DNA from: Rubrivivax sp.
GTDB taxonomy: Bacteria > Pseudomonadota > Gammaproteobacteria > Burkholderiales > Burkholderiaceae_C
Reading direction: 5' to 3'
Assembly (NCBI GenBank): GCA_030653385.1
Contig: JAURZM010000079.1
Location: 186,001-250,000 of the forward strand
Length of the DNA: 64,000 nt
In this document: piece after piece, positions 7,899 to 17,429 of the stretch
Position numbering within the stretch: position 1 is the stretch's first letter
How the letters are laid out: each line of letters begins with the position of its first letter
The notes under the pieces: model-generated
The model's input: the letters and a program-made list of their open reading frames with translations, nothing else
Databases searched by the model: none
Told to the model about the DNA's origin: nothing
Translations under genes and position numbers: made by a program

Positions 7899-9089
7899 AT
7901 GAACCTGATCGAACCCATCCTGGCCGACGTGGCCACCATCACGGCCATCCGACGCGATATCCACGCCCACCCCGAACTGTGTTTCCAGGAAGAGCGCACT
8001 GCCGACGTGATTGCCAAGGCGCTCACCGACTGGGGCATTCCCATCCACCGCGGCCTGGGCAAGACCGGTGTTGTGGGCATCGTCAAAAACGGCACGTCCA
8101 GCCGCGCGGTGGGCCTGCGCGCCGACATCGACGCCTTGCCGATGACCGAACACAACACCTTCGCGCACGCGAGCAAGCATGTGGGGAAAATGCACGCCTG
8201 CGGCCACGACGGCCACACCGCGATGCTGCTGGCCGCCGCCAAACACTTCAGCCGACACCGCAACTTCGACGGCACCGTCTACCTGGTTTTCCAGCCGGCC
8301 GAAGAAGGCGGTGGCGGCGCGCGCGAGATGATCAAGGACGGCCTGTTCGAGAAGTTCCCGATGGAGGCCATCTTCGGCGCCCACAACTGGCCCGGCATGC
8401 CAGTGGGCACGGTGGGCCTGAACCCGGGTGCGGTGATGGCCAGCAGCAACGCCTTCCGTGTGGTCATCCGCGGCAAGGGCAGCCACGCCGCGCTGCCCTA
8501 CATGGGCATCGACCCCATCCCCGTGGCCTGCCAGATGGTGATGGCCTGGCAGACCATCATCACGCGCAACAGGAAGCCCATCGACCCGGGTGTCATCAGC
8601 GCGACCATGATCCACACCGGCGAGGCCATCAACGTGGTGCCCGACTCAGCCGAGATCCGCGGCACCGTGCGCACTTTCAGCATGGAAACGCTGGACATGA
8701 TCGAGCGCCGCATGCGCGAAGTGGCCGAACACACCAGCGCGGCCTTCGGTGCCACCTGCGAGTTCGAATTCACGCGCAGCTACCCGCCCACCATCAACCA
8801 CGCCGCCGAAACCGAATTTGTGCGCCGAGCGCTGACACCCGTGGTGGGTGCCGCCAGCATCGTGCCCTTCGAGCCCACGATGGGCGCCGAGGACTTCAGC
8901 TTCTTCCTGCAGGCCAAGCCGGGTTGCTATTTCATGCTGGGCAACGGCGACGGTGAACACCGCGAAGGGGGCCACGGCATGGGCCCGTGCATGTTGCACA
9001 ACCCCAGCTACGACTTCAACGACGAGCTCATCCCCATCGGTGCCAGCTGCTGGGTGAAGATTGCCGAAGAGTGGCTTGCGGCCAAGTGA
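7899..9089 (+). CDS. M20D-family amidohydrolase (hippurate hydrolase/aminoacylase-like)
   Basis: 396 residues, the usual size for M20D amidohydrolases (HipO, IAA-amino acid hydrolase, AbgA-like). The metal-binding segment HACGHDGHTAM lies near residues 98-108 and the catalytic glutamate pair is in PAEEGGGGAREM. The dimerisation-type domain (RGKGSHAALPYMGIDP) and the C-terminal GAEDFSFF motif follow in order. There is no signal peptide, so it is cytoplasmic. It probably removes acyl groups from N-acyl amino acids; the exact substrate cannot be read. The gene overlaps the TAXI-type binding protein downstream, and a second peptidase-like gene (DUF2817) follows, suggesting an uptake and degradation operon. 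Confidence 0.88.
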   Translation: MNLIEPILADVATITAIRRDIHAHPELCFQEERTADVIAKALTDWGIPIHRGLGKTGVVGIVKNGTSSRAVGLRADIDALPMTEHNTFAHASKHVGKMHACGHDGHTAMLLAAAKHFSRHRNFDGTVYLVFQPAEEGGGGAREMIKDGLFEKFPMEAIFGAHNWPGMPVGTVGLNPGAVMASSNAFRVVIRGKGSHAALPYMGIDPIPVACQMVMAWQTIITRNRKPIDPGVISATMIHTGEAINVVPDSAEIRGTVRTFSMETLDMIERRMREVAEHTSAAFGATCEFEFTRSYPPTINHAAETEFVRRALTPVVGAASIVPFEPTMGAEDFSFFLQAKPGCYFMLGNGDGEHREGGHGMGPCMLHNPSYDFNDELIPIGASCWVKIAEEWLAAK

Positions 9090-10512
9090 AGCGCCCCTGA
9101 GGGGCCAGCACACCGCGGCAGGCTTGCGCAGCCGGCACGGCGGCTTCATCGCCGCCGGCCCCGTGACCCTGGTGGCGCTGCTGCTGGTCGCCGCCCTGGT
9201 GCTGTGGCTGGGCTGGCGGGTGCTGCAGCCCACACCCGACAAGCGGCTGGTGATGGCCACCGGCCCCGAGCAAGGCGCCTACGACGACTTCGCCAAACGC
9301 TACCGGCCCTTTCTGCAGGCCCAGGGCATTGAGGTTGTGTTGCGCGCGACCCAGGGTTCCAGCGAGAACCTGGCGCTGCTGCGCAACCCGCGATCGGGTG
9401 TGCACGCGGCCTTTGTGCAGGGTGGCGCGGTGGCCGATGCCGCCGACGGTGCGGCCAACGACGCCGTGATGTCACTGGGCAGCATGGCGCTGGAGCCGCT
9501 GTGGCTCTTCTACCGCAGCGACCGCCTGAAGCGCCCGCAAAAGGGTGATGCGGCCCCACCCGACCGCCTGACCCAACTGGCCGGCTGGCGCATCGACGTC
9601 GGGCCCGAAGGGGGCGGAACGGCTGCGCTGTTCAAGCAGCTGTGGGCTGAACACGACCTGCCCTTGCAGGACCTGCAGCGCAGCAGCCAGGCCACCGTGC
9701 ACGGTGTGCTGGACCTGGTGCAGGGCAAGGTCGACGCGCTGGCCATCGTCTCGGCGGCTGACGCGCCGCTGGTGCAGTACCTGCTGCGCACCCCCGGCGT
9801 GCAGCTCTTCGACTTCGTGCAGGCCGAAGCCTACGCACGGCGCTTCGCCTTTTTGCATGCGCTGAAGCTGCCACGCGGTGTGGTCAACCTGGCCGCCGAC
9901 CTGCCACCCCAAGACGTGCAACTGGTGGGGGCCACCGCACAACTGGCCGCGCGCGAAGACCTGCACCCGGCGCTGGTGCAACTGCTGCTGCAGGCAGCGC
10001 GCCAGGCGCACGGCGAGGCCGGCTGGTTCCAGCGCAGCGGCGACTTCCCGCAACCCAGCGCCGACGTGCTGCCGCTGTCGCCCGAAGCCGAACGTTTCTA
10101 CCGCCAGGGCCCACCCTGGCTGCAGCGCCACCTGCCTTTCTGGCTGGCCAACTTCCTGGACCGCATGTGGATCGTGCTGCTGCCGCTGTTGGCGGCGCTG
10201 CTGCCGCTGTCGCGCATCGTGCCGCCGCTGGTCACGCTGCGCCTGCGCTCGCGTGTGTACCGCTGGTACGCGGACCTGCGGGCCATCGAAAAGTCGCTGG
10301 AAGCCCCGGGCGCCGACTTGCCTGAACTGCGCCGGCAGATCAACAGCCTGGACGCACAGACCGAACACATCGGCGTGCCGCTGTCCTTCACCAACGAGCT
10401 CTACGACCTGCGCGGCCACGTGCACATGGTGCGCAAACGCATCCAGCTGCGCCTGGCCGACACCAGCGCGCCTTCTGGCACGATCCAGCCCTCTGCGGAA
10501 AGCCCCCGATGA
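9061..10512 (+). CDS. TAXI-family (TRAP-type) substrate-binding protein, membrane-anchored
   Basis: Up to 483 residues. An N-terminal membrane anchor (TLVALLLVAALVLWLGWRVL, about residues 36-55) precedes a domain with MATGPEQGAYDDFAKRY, typical of TAXI solute-binding proteins (COG2358). A second membrane stretch (MWIVLLPLLAALLPLSRIV) near residue 370 and a basic C-terminal part follow, a form common in Burkholderiales. The start is uncertain: TTG at 9061 overlaps the amidohydrolase by 29 bp, and in-frame TTG codons at 9076 and 9124 are alternatives. No TRAP permease lies nearby, so it may sense a ligand rather than feed a transporter. Its stop overlaps the next gene by ATGA. Confidence 0.82.
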   Translation: MPKSGLRPSEAPLRGQHTAAGLRSRHGGFIAAGPVTLVALLLVAALVLWLGWRVLQPTPDKRLVMATGPEQGAYDDFAKRYRPFLQAQGIEVVLRATQGSSENLALLRNPRSGVHAAFVQGGAVADAADGAANDAVMSLGSMALEPLWLFYRSDRLKRPQKGDAAPPDRLTQLAGWRIDVGPEGGGTAALFKQLWAEHDLPLQDLQRSSQATVHGVLDLVQGKVDALAIVSAADAPLVQYLLRTPGVQLFDFVQAEAYARRFAFLHALKLPRGVVNLAADLPPQDVQLVGATAQLAAREDLHPALVQLLLQAARQAHGEAGWFQRSGDFPQPSADVLPLSPEAERFYRQGPPWLQRHLPFWLANFLDRMWIVLLPLLAALLPLSRIVPPLVTLRLRSRVYRWYADLRAIEKSLEAPGADLPELRRQINSLDAQTEHIGVPLSFTNELYDLRGHVHMVRKRIQLRLADTSAPSGTIQPSAESPR

Positions 10513-11597
10513 CCGACACCGAAACCTTCTTCGCCCAAAGCTACGCCGAAGCACGCGGCAAGTTCCTGAAGGCCGCCGACAGCGCCGGCCTGAGCGTGCA
10601 GTCGCACCCGCACCCGCTGCTGGGGCGCGACGGCGAACCGCTGGCGATGGACGTGGTGCGTGACGGCCCGGCCGCGGCCCAAGGCCTGCTCATCGTCAGC
10701 AGCGCCTGCCATGGCGTCGAGGGCTACTGCGGGTCGGGCGTGCAGAACGCACTGCTGGCGGACAGCACTTTTCATGCGCAGGCGAAGGCCGCCGGCGTGG
10801 CGGTGCTGTACGTGCACGCGCTCAACCCCTACGGATTTTCCTGGTGGCGCCGCACGACCCATGAAAACGTCGACCTGAACCGCAACTGGCACAATTTCAG
10901 CCAACCGCTGCCGCACAACACGGCCTACGACGAGATCGCGCATGCGCTGGTGCCACCCACCTGGCCGCCCACGGCCGACAACGAAGCGGTGCTGGCCGCC
11001 TATGCCGCACAACATGGGCCGAAGGGCCTGCAGGCGGCCGTGACGGGTGGCCAGTACACACACCCGCAAGGCATCTTCTTCGGCGGCCACACCCCCACCT
11101 GGAGCCAGCAGACGCTGCGCCATGTGCTGCAGGAACACGGCAGCAAGTGCCAGCGACTGGGCTGGATCGACCTGCACACCGGCCTGGGGCCTAACGGCCA
11201 TGGTGAGCGCATCTTCGCCTGCAAGGACGACGCCGAAGCCTTGGCCCGCGCACGTGCCTGGTGGGGCAATGACGTCACGTCCATCTACGACGGTTCATCG
11301 GCCAGCGCCATGCTGTCGGGCCTGATGTGGACCGCCGTCTACCAGGAATGCAGCCAGGCCCAGTACACCGGCATCGCGATGGAGTACGGCACCGTGCCGG
11401 TGCCGGAAGTCATCGACTGCCTGCGCGCCGAGCAGTGGATGGAAAACCACCCCGAGGCCCCGGCCGATGCCCGCGCTGCGGTGAAGCAGCGTTTCCGCGA
11501 CGCCTTCTACACCGACACGGCGGCGTGGAAACAGCGCATCGTCGAACAAGGTGTCGAAGCGGCGAAGCAGGCCGTGCGCGGGCTTGCCGGCGCCTGA
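10509..11597 (+). CDS. DUF2817 family M14-like metallopeptidase
   Basis: 362 residues. The segments ACHGVEGYCGSG (about residue 65), HALNPYGFSWWRR and NVDLNRNW (about 100-125), and DLHTGLGPNGHGE (about 220) are hallmarks of DUF2817 and resemble the zinc site (HxxE and a later His) of M14 carboxypeptidases. No signal peptide is visible. It overlaps the TAXI protein gene by ATGA, so the three genes from 7899 are translationally linked. The reaction is probably hydrolysis of an amide or peptide, but the substrate is not known. Confidence 0.82.
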   Translation: MTDTETFFAQSYAEARGKFLKAADSAGLSVQSHPHPLLGRDGEPLAMDVVRDGPAAAQGLLIVSSACHGVEGYCGSGVQNALLADSTFHAQAKAAGVAVLYVHALNPYGFSWWRRTTHENVDLNRNWHNFSQPLPHNTAYDEIAHALVPPTWPPTADNEAVLAAYAAQHGPKGLQAAVTGGQYTHPQGIFFGGHTPTWSQQTLRHVLQEHGSKCQRLGWIDLHTGLGPNGHGERIFACKDDAEALARARAWWGNDVTSIYDGSSASAMLSGLMWTAVYQECSQAQYTGIAMEYGTVPVPEVIDCLRAEQWMENHPEAPADARAAVKQRFRDAFYTDTAAWKQRIVEQGVEAAKQAVRGLAGA

Positions 11598-11613
11598 AGG
11601 CCGCTGCAGTTGG

Positions 11614-13836
11614 CTAAGGCGTGCCGATGAACAGATAGGCGTTCACCGCCCCGCCGCTGCCACGCCCCAGCCCGACGTAGACCGACCCGATCGGCGTTTC
11701 GCCGCCCAGGTACAGCGCCGCCGAACCCAGCCAGCCGTTGCGTTTCTGCACCGCGTAAGGCACGCCCACTCGACCGGCTTCCAGCGCCAGGCCCAGCCGC
11801 ATGTCACCTCGCAGGCCCAGCGGCAGGCGGCCGATGATGTGCTCGGCGCGCACATGGCCGTAGGCCACGTCGTCGCCGATCAGCTGGCCCGGCGCAAAGG
11901 CCGTCAGGTTCAGGAAACCGCCCAGGCGGCCGGCTTCTGACAGCGGCAGGCTGCCCCTTGTCGACCCGGTCCAGGCCAGGCGCGTGGCCAGCACGGTCTG
12001 GTCGACCGAAGCGACGGCCCGCAGCTCGGTGAACAGGCGCTGGTAGTCGTGGTCGTTTGACCGGAACCAGGTGGCCTGTGCGGCCCAGCCGCTGCGCGGG
12101 AAGTACAAGCGGTCCAGGCGGTCCAGTTCCAGCGCCAGCAGCAAGCCGTGGCCATTGCGTTCGGGGAAGGCGCGGAACAGGTCCAGCCCGGTCTCGAGCT
12201 GGTTCTCGCCGTGCAGCACACGCCAACCGGCACGCACCTGGCCCAGGCGCGGCAGGTTCATGCCGGCGGTCAGGTCCAGGCGCTGGCGGATGGTGCGGTA
12301 CTCGGCCAGCCGCTGTTCGGCGAACCAGTAGTCCACACGCTCGCGGCGGTAGTCGGCGCGTGCATCGACAAACCAGAGCTGCGTGAATTCCAGCGGCTGG
12401 TAGAAGTCCACCGACACGCCGGTGCTGCTGCCCAGTTCGGCTGCCAGCAGCAGGTCGGCCCCCAGACGGTTGAGCCAGGTGCGCTGGTAACCGGCGCGCA
12501 GCAGGTAGCTGCTGCCCTGGCTGAGGTTGCTTTCCAGCTGCAAGCCCAGGCGCAGATAGTCGGGCCCCCAGCTCTTTTCCACCGGCAGCACGCGCAGCAC
12601 CTGGCGGCCGCCGATGCGCTGCACCGAGTAGTCCAGGCTCTGGTAGTAGCCGTCGCCAAAGGCGCGGTCGAGGTCGCGGGTGAGCGTGGCCACGTCGAAG
12701 GCGGTGCCCCGCTGCTGTTCGATCTGGCGGCGCAGCAGGGCGTCGTGCACACGCAGCAGGCCGGCAACCTGCACTTCGTCGATCTGCGGCACCGCGCTTT
12801 CTCGCACCGCCACCCGCTGCTGCCAGGCCTGCCAAGCCGTTTCGTCCACGGCCAGGGCCCGCAGCTGCGGCGCCAGCGCTTCGGCGGCCACGCGGCCCCG
12901 CTCGGCGGCCGCGCGGTGTTTGCCGAAGTCGCCCGCAGTGATGCCGTCGAGCTCGGGTTTGATGAGCACGTCTTGTGTGCCCAGCGAAGCCAGCGACTGC
13001 ACGACGTTCTGCTCGGTCAGCAAGGCCACCATCTGCGCGGTGATCGACAGCAGGCCGCTGATCGATTCCGCCGGCAGCGGCGGTGAACCGACGTTGACCG
13101 CAATCACCACCTGCGCACCGCAGCGTTCGCGCACCTCGCGCACCGGCAGGTTGTCCACCAGGCCGCCGTCCACCAGCTTGCGGCCGCGGTACTGCAGCGG
13201 CGCCAGCAGCGCCGGCACCGACATGCTGGCCCGCATGGCCTGCGTCAGGCTGCCGTCGCGGTAGACCACACGTTCGCCGCTGCCGATGTCGGTGGCGACG
13301 ATCGACACCGGCAGCGGCAGCAGCTCGATCTGCGGTTCACCCCGGTCTGCACGCACCAGCTGGTTGAAAAAGAGCTTGATCTTCTGCCCCAGCACCACAC
13401 CCGGTGGTGTGACCGCGCCCAGCGGCGTGAGGCCGGTTTCGCTGCCGGGCAGAAAACGCTGCGCCAGGCGCTTGTTGCGCAGGCTCAGGTCGGCATAGGC
13501 GCTGCTGTCCTGGAACATGTCGTCCCAGTCGGCCTTGTCGAGCTCGGTGCGCATCTGCTCGGGGCTCAGGCCTGCGGACCAGGCGCCGGCCACCAGCGCA
13601 CCCATGCTGGTGCCGGCCACGCAGTCCACCGGCACGCGCAGGCGCTCCAGCACCTCCAGCACGCCGATGTGCGCCGCACCGCGGGCACCACCACCGCCCA
13701 GCACCAGGCCGACCTTGGGGCGGGCCGTCGGTGACGCGGTGGGCGCCGCCTGCTGGGCCACGGCGGGTGCCGCCAACATCCAAAGGCACAACAGGCAGGT
13801 GGGCAAGGCAAGTCGGTGCATGCACCGATTCTGCAT
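11614..13836 (-). CDS. Patatin-like phospholipase with POTRA and outer-membrane barrel (PlpD type)
   Basis: 740 residues. A signal peptide ends near AVAQQ (about 28). The patatin domain shows the oxyanion-hole motif GGGGARG (47-53), nucleophile motif GTSMG (Ser about 77) and the DGG of the catalytic dyad (LVDGGLVDNLPV, about 214). A POTRA-like segment (about 350-420) leads into a C-terminal barrel resembling the BamA/surface-antigen family. This is the layout of type Vd autotransporters such as PlpD, whose lipase is moved to the cell surface. ATG codons at 13836 and 13821 both keep the signal peptide. It diverges from the restriction gene with only 38 bp between them. Confidence 0.9.
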   Translation of the reverse strand: MQNRCMHRLALPTCLLCLWMLAAPAVAQQAAPTASPTARPKVGLVLGGGGARGAAHIGVLEVLERLRVPVDCVAGTSMGALVAGAWSAGLSPEQMRTELDKADWDDMFQDSSAYADLSLRNKRLAQRFLPGSETGLTPLGAVTPPGVVLGQKIKLFFNQLVRADRGEPQIELLPLPVSIVATDIGSGERVVYRDGSLTQAMRASMSVPALLAPLQYRGRKLVDGGLVDNLPVREVRERCGAQVVIAVNVGSPPLPAESISGLLSITAQMVALLTEQNVVQSLASLGTQDVLIKPELDGITAGDFGKHRAAAERGRVAAEALAPQLRALAVDETAWQAWQQRVAVRESAVPQIDEVQVAGLLRVHDALLRRQIEQQRGTAFDVATLTRDLDRAFGDGYYQSLDYSVQRIGGRQVLRVLPVEKSWGPDYLRLGLQLESNLSQGSSYLLRAGYQRTWLNRLGADLLLAAELGSSTGVSVDFYQPLEFTQLWFVDARADYRRERVDYWFAEQRLAEYRTIRQRLDLTAGMNLPRLGQVRAGWRVLHGENQLETGLDLFRAFPERNGHGLLLALELDRLDRLYFPRSGWAAQATWFRSNDHDYQRLFTELRAVASVDQTVLATRLAWTGSTRGSLPLSEAGRLGGFLNLTAFAPGQLIGDDVAYGHVRAEHIIGRLPLGLRGDMRLGLALEAGRVGVPYAVQKRNGWLGSAALYLGGETPIGSVYVGLGRGSGGAVNAYLFIGTP

Positions 13837-13874
13837 AGGAACGCGCCAGTGAACGTGGCACCTATGATGGCCAC

Positions 13875-16800
13875 ATGGCAGACACGCAAGCGACCGAAGC
13901 CTTCATCCACCGCTGGTCCAAGGCATCGGGTTCCGAACGCGCGAACTGCCAGCTCTTTGTGGCCGAGCTGTGCGCGCTGCTCGACCTGCCCGGCCCCGAC
14001 CCCGCCAGCGAAGACACACGCGACAACGCCTACGTCTTCGAGCGCCGTGTCACCTTCGCCCATGGCGACGGCAGCCAGAGCAGTGGCTACATCGACTGCT
14101 ACCGCCGCGGTGCCTTCGTGCTGGAAGCCAAGAAGGTGAAAACCGGCAGAAGTGGCGAAGTGCTCACCAAGGGCTTCGACGACGCGCTGATGCGGGCCCG
14201 CAACCAGGCCGAGGCCTATGCCCGCGCCCTGCCCGCCGCCGAAGGCCGGCCGCCGTTTGTGTTGGTGGTAGACGTGGGCCACGTGATCGAGCTGTACGCC
14301 GAATTCACGCGCAGCGGCGCCACCTACACACCCTTCCCCGACGTGCGCAGCAACCGCCTGAGGCTGGCGGACCTGCGGGACGACGCCACGCTGGCCCGCC
14401 TGCGTCTGCTGTGGACCGACCCGATGGCGCTGGACCCGGCACGGGCCAGTGCCAAGGTCACGCGTGAAGTGGCGGCCAAGCTGGCCACGCTGGCACGCGA
14501 CCTGGAAGACGCCGGCCATGCCCCGCAGGCCGTGGCCGCCTTCCTGACCCGCTGCCTGTTCTGCATGTTTGCCGAAGACGTGGAACTGCTGCCCAAAAGC
14601 TCCGACGGGCGTGGCGCGATGGTTGGCGCCTTCGTCGGCCTGCTGCAACGCTGGCAAGCCGAGCCCGACACCTTGCGCCAGATGCTGCGTGTGCTGTGGA
14701 CCGACATGGACCGCGGGGGTTTCAGCGCCGCGCTGGCCCACCCGCTGCTGCGTTTCAACGGCAAGCTGTTCAAGGGCAGTGCTGCCGACGACTTTGTGCT
14801 GCCGCTGCAGCGCCGCCACATCGAAGGCCTGCTGGACGCCGCCACCAGCAACTGGCGCGAAGTGGAACCCGCCATCTTCGGCACCCTGCTTGAGCGTGCG
14901 CTGGACCGCGACGAACGCCACGCGCTGGGCGCCCACTACACACCGCGTGCCTACGTGGAAAGGCTGGTGTTGCCCACCGTGGTGGAGCCGCTGCGTGCCG
15001 ACTGGGCCGACGCCCAGGCCGCCGCGCTGGTGCTGGCCAAGGAAGCCGATGCCCTGGACGGCAAAAAACGCGACGACAAACTGGCCGAAGCCCGCGCGGA
15101 GATCAAGCGCTTCCACCACCGCCTGTGCACCACGCGCGTGCTGGACCCGGCTTGCGGCAGCGGCAACTTCCTGTACGTAACGCTGGAACACCTGAAGCGC
15201 CTGGAAGGTGAGGTTCACAAGCAGCTGGAAGCGATGGGCGAAACCCAGACCCGCCTGGGCTTCGAAGGTGAAACCGTCACGCCGCAGCAGCTGCTGGGCA
15301 TCGAAATCAACGAACGGGCCGCGGCGCTGGCCGAACTGGTGCTGTGGATCGGCTACCTGCAGTGGCACATCCGCACCTTCGGCAACACCAGCGTCGCCGA
15401 ACCGGTGATCCACGACTACGGCAACATCGAACACCGCGACGCGGTGCTGGCCTACGACGGCATGGAGCCGATGCGCGACGCGGCAGGGCAGTTGGTGCAG
15501 CGGTGGGACGGCAAGACCTTCAAGCGCCACCCGGTCACGGGCGAACAGGTGCCGGACGAGACCGCGCTGGTGCCGCAGTGGCGCTACCTGAACCCGCGGG
15601 CGGCGGTGTGGCCCGAGGCGGAGTTCATCGTGGGGAATCCGCCGTTCATTGGGAACAAGCGGATGCGGGATGCGTTGGGGGATGGGTACTCATTAGCACT
15701 TCGCGCTGTCTACTCCGACGTGCCGGAGAGCGGCGACTTCGTAATGTATTGGTGGGACCATGCGGCCGGTTTGGTGCGGAACGGGCGTGCGAGGCAGTTT
15801 GGGCTGATTACGACCAACAGCATCACGATGATTTTCAATCGCCGCGTGGTCGAGGCACACAAGCTGGCTACCCCACCGTTGCACCTCGCGTTTGCCGTGC
15901 CAGACCACCCTTGGGTTGACGGCTCGGGAGATGCGGCCGTCCGTATCGCCATGACCGTCGGTTCGCAAGCTACTGATGTCGGCAGCCTGCTCATCGCCAC
16001 AGACGAGCAGGACGCCGGCAACGGGGAAGTCGCGGTAAGTTTCAACGTGAAACTGGGCGTCATTCATTCTGACCTGAAGGTTGGCGCCAACGTGGCAGGC
16101 GTGACTCGACTCAGAGCCTCAGAAGGCATTTCCAATCGGGGAGTGATTCCGCACGGCAGCGCATTCGTTCTGACCCAGGAGCAGGCGATCGAGCTGGGAG
16201 TCGGAACCGTCCCAGGGATCAACAAGATCATTCGGCCATACAGAAACGGCCGAGACCTGACTGACCGCCCGCGTGGGGTGCTTGTCATAGACACCATCGG
16301 CCACACGGCTAGTAGTCTGCGAGACCAATTCCCAGCGATTTACCAGTGGTTGTTGGATCGCGCCAAACCAGAGCGTGACCTGGCACGTCGCGCGAGCATC
16401 CGAGAAAACTGGTGGTTGCATGCTTGGTCGCGAAGCAGCTTTCGGCCTGCGCTTAGCTCAGTTAGCAGGTACATTGCCACCGGTCAGGTTGCAAAGCATC
16501 GAATTTTTCAATGGCTGGATGCAAGCATCTTGCCCGACGACAAACTTATCGCCATCGCAAGCGGGGATGCGCTACATCATGGCGTGTTGTCCAGCCAAAT
16601 CCACGTTCGATGGGCAATCGCTTCGGGCGGTCATCTTGGCGTAGGCAACGACCCGGTCTACAGCAAATCCACCTGCTTCGAACCCTTCCCCTTCCCCAGC
16701 GACGACACCGGCCTAACCCCCGACCTGACCACCCGCATCCGCGCCCTGGCCGAACAGCTCGACGCCCACCGCAAAACCCAGCAGGCCGCTCACCCCGAGC

Positions 16801-17429
16801 TGACGCTCACCGGCATGTACAACGTGCTGGACAAGCTGCGCACCGGCGAAGTGCTCACCGCCAAGGACAAGTTGATCCACAGCCAGGGCCTGGTGTCGGT
16901 GCTGAAAAGCCTGCACGACGACCTGGACGCGGCCGTGCTGGCTGCCTACGGCTGGACAGACCTGCAAGCCGCCCTAGCCGACCTCAGCCAGCCCGAAGCC
17001 CGCGCCGCCGCGGTGGAAACGCTGCTCGAACGCCTGGTGGCGCTGAACGCCAAACGCGCCGCCGAAGAAGCCGCGGGCCACGTGCGCTGGCTGCGGCCCG
17101 ACTTCCAGCAACGTGGCGCCGGTGTGCAGGCGGGCATCGACGTGTCGCCCGGCACGCAGCCCGACACCGACACCGACGCTGCAGAAGCCGCAGCCCCCGC
17201 CCCCGCCGTGCCCAAACGCGCCTGGCCCAGCGGCCTGCCCGAACAGATCAAGGCCGTGGCCGACCTGTTGGCCAGCAGCCCCGGCGCACTGAGCCTGCCC
17301 GACATCGAAGCCCGCTTCACCGCCCGCGGCCGCTGGCGCGATCGCCTGCCCACCATCCTGGACACCCTGGAAGCCCTGGGCCGCGCGCGCCGCCCGCAGG
17401 CCCAGACGGCACGCTGGCAGGCAGCCTGA
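13875..17429 (+). CDS. Single-chain restriction-modification enzyme (MmeI-like, type IIL/IIG)
   Basis: 1184 residues. Near the N-terminus, Asp74 and EAK at 84-86 fit a PD-(D/E)xK nuclease core. Residues 300-600 hold an N6-adenine methyltransferase: motif I DPACGSGNF near 424 and motif IV NPPF near 586. The part from about 592 to 935 should contain the target-recognition domain, and the C-terminal extension is Ala-rich and helical. One chain that both cuts and methylates is the MmeI/type IIL layout; at 1184 residues it is longer than MmeI. The base composition drops between about 15620 and 16680: one 60-base line at 16441 is 55% G+C by hand count, against 77% at 17041, so this part was probably exchanged by recombination. 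No partner gene is adjacent. Confidence 0.85.
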   Translation: MADTQATEAFIHRWSKASGSERANCQLFVAELCALLDLPGPDPASEDTRDNAYVFERRVTFAHGDGSQSSGYIDCYRRGAFVLEAKKVKTGRSGEVLTKGFDDALMRARNQAEAYARALPAAEGRPPFVLVVDVGHVIELYAEFTRSGATYTPFPDVRSNRLRLADLRDDATLARLRLLWTDPMALDPARASAKVTREVAAKLATLARDLEDAGHAPQAVAAFLTRCLFCMFAEDVELLPKSSDGRGAMVGAFVGLLQRWQAEPDTLRQMLRVLWTDMDRGGFSAALAHPLLRFNGKLFKGSAADDFVLPLQRRHIEGLLDAATSNWREVEPAIFGTLLERALDRDERHALGAHYTPRAYVERLVLPTVVEPLRADWADAQAAALVLAKEADALDGKKRDDKLAEARAEIKRFHHRLCTTRVLDPACGSGNFLYVTLEHLKRLEGEVHKQLEAMGETQTRLGFEGETVTPQQLLGIEINERAAALAELVLWIGYLQWHIRTFGNTSVAEPVIHDYGNIEHRDAVLAYDGMEPMRDAAGQLVQRWDGKTFKRHPVTGEQVPDETALVPQWRYLNPRAAVWPEAEFIVGNPPFIGNKRMRDALGDGYSLALRAVYSDVPESGDFVMYWWDHAAGLVRNGRARQFGLITTNSITMIFNRRVVEAHKLATPPLHLAFAVPDHPWVDGSGDAAVRIAMTVGSQATDVGSLLIATDEQDAGNGEVAVSFNVKLGVIHSDLKVGANVAGVTRLRASEGISNRGVIPHGSAFVLTQEQAIELGVGTVPGINKIIRPYRNGRDLTDRPRGVLVIDTIGHTASSLRDQFPAIYQWLLDRAKPERDLARRASIRENWWLHAWSRSSFRPALSSVSRYIATGQVAKHRIFQWLDASILPDDKLIAIASGDALHHGVLSSQIHVRWAIASGGHLGVGNDPVYSKSTCFEPFPFPSDDTGLTPDLTTRIRALAEQLDAHRKTQQAAHPELTLTGMYNVLDKLRTGEVLTAKDKLIHSQGLVSVLKSLHDDLDAAVLAAYGWTDLQAALADLSQPEARAAAVETLLERLVALNAKRAAEEAAGHVRWLRPDFQQRGAGVQAGIDVSPGTQPDTDTDAAEAAAPAPAVPKRAWPSGLPEQIKAVADLLASSPGALSLPDIEARFTARGRWRDRLPTILDTLEALGRARRPQAQTARWQAA

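Noticed and set aside
4304-8956. Open frame of 1550 codons on the plus strand
   Set aside because: It is antisense to the regulator gene and then runs out of frame through the amidohydrolase. Its product is Gln/Arg/His/Gly-rich low-complexity sequence, the usual shadow of a GC-rich gene.
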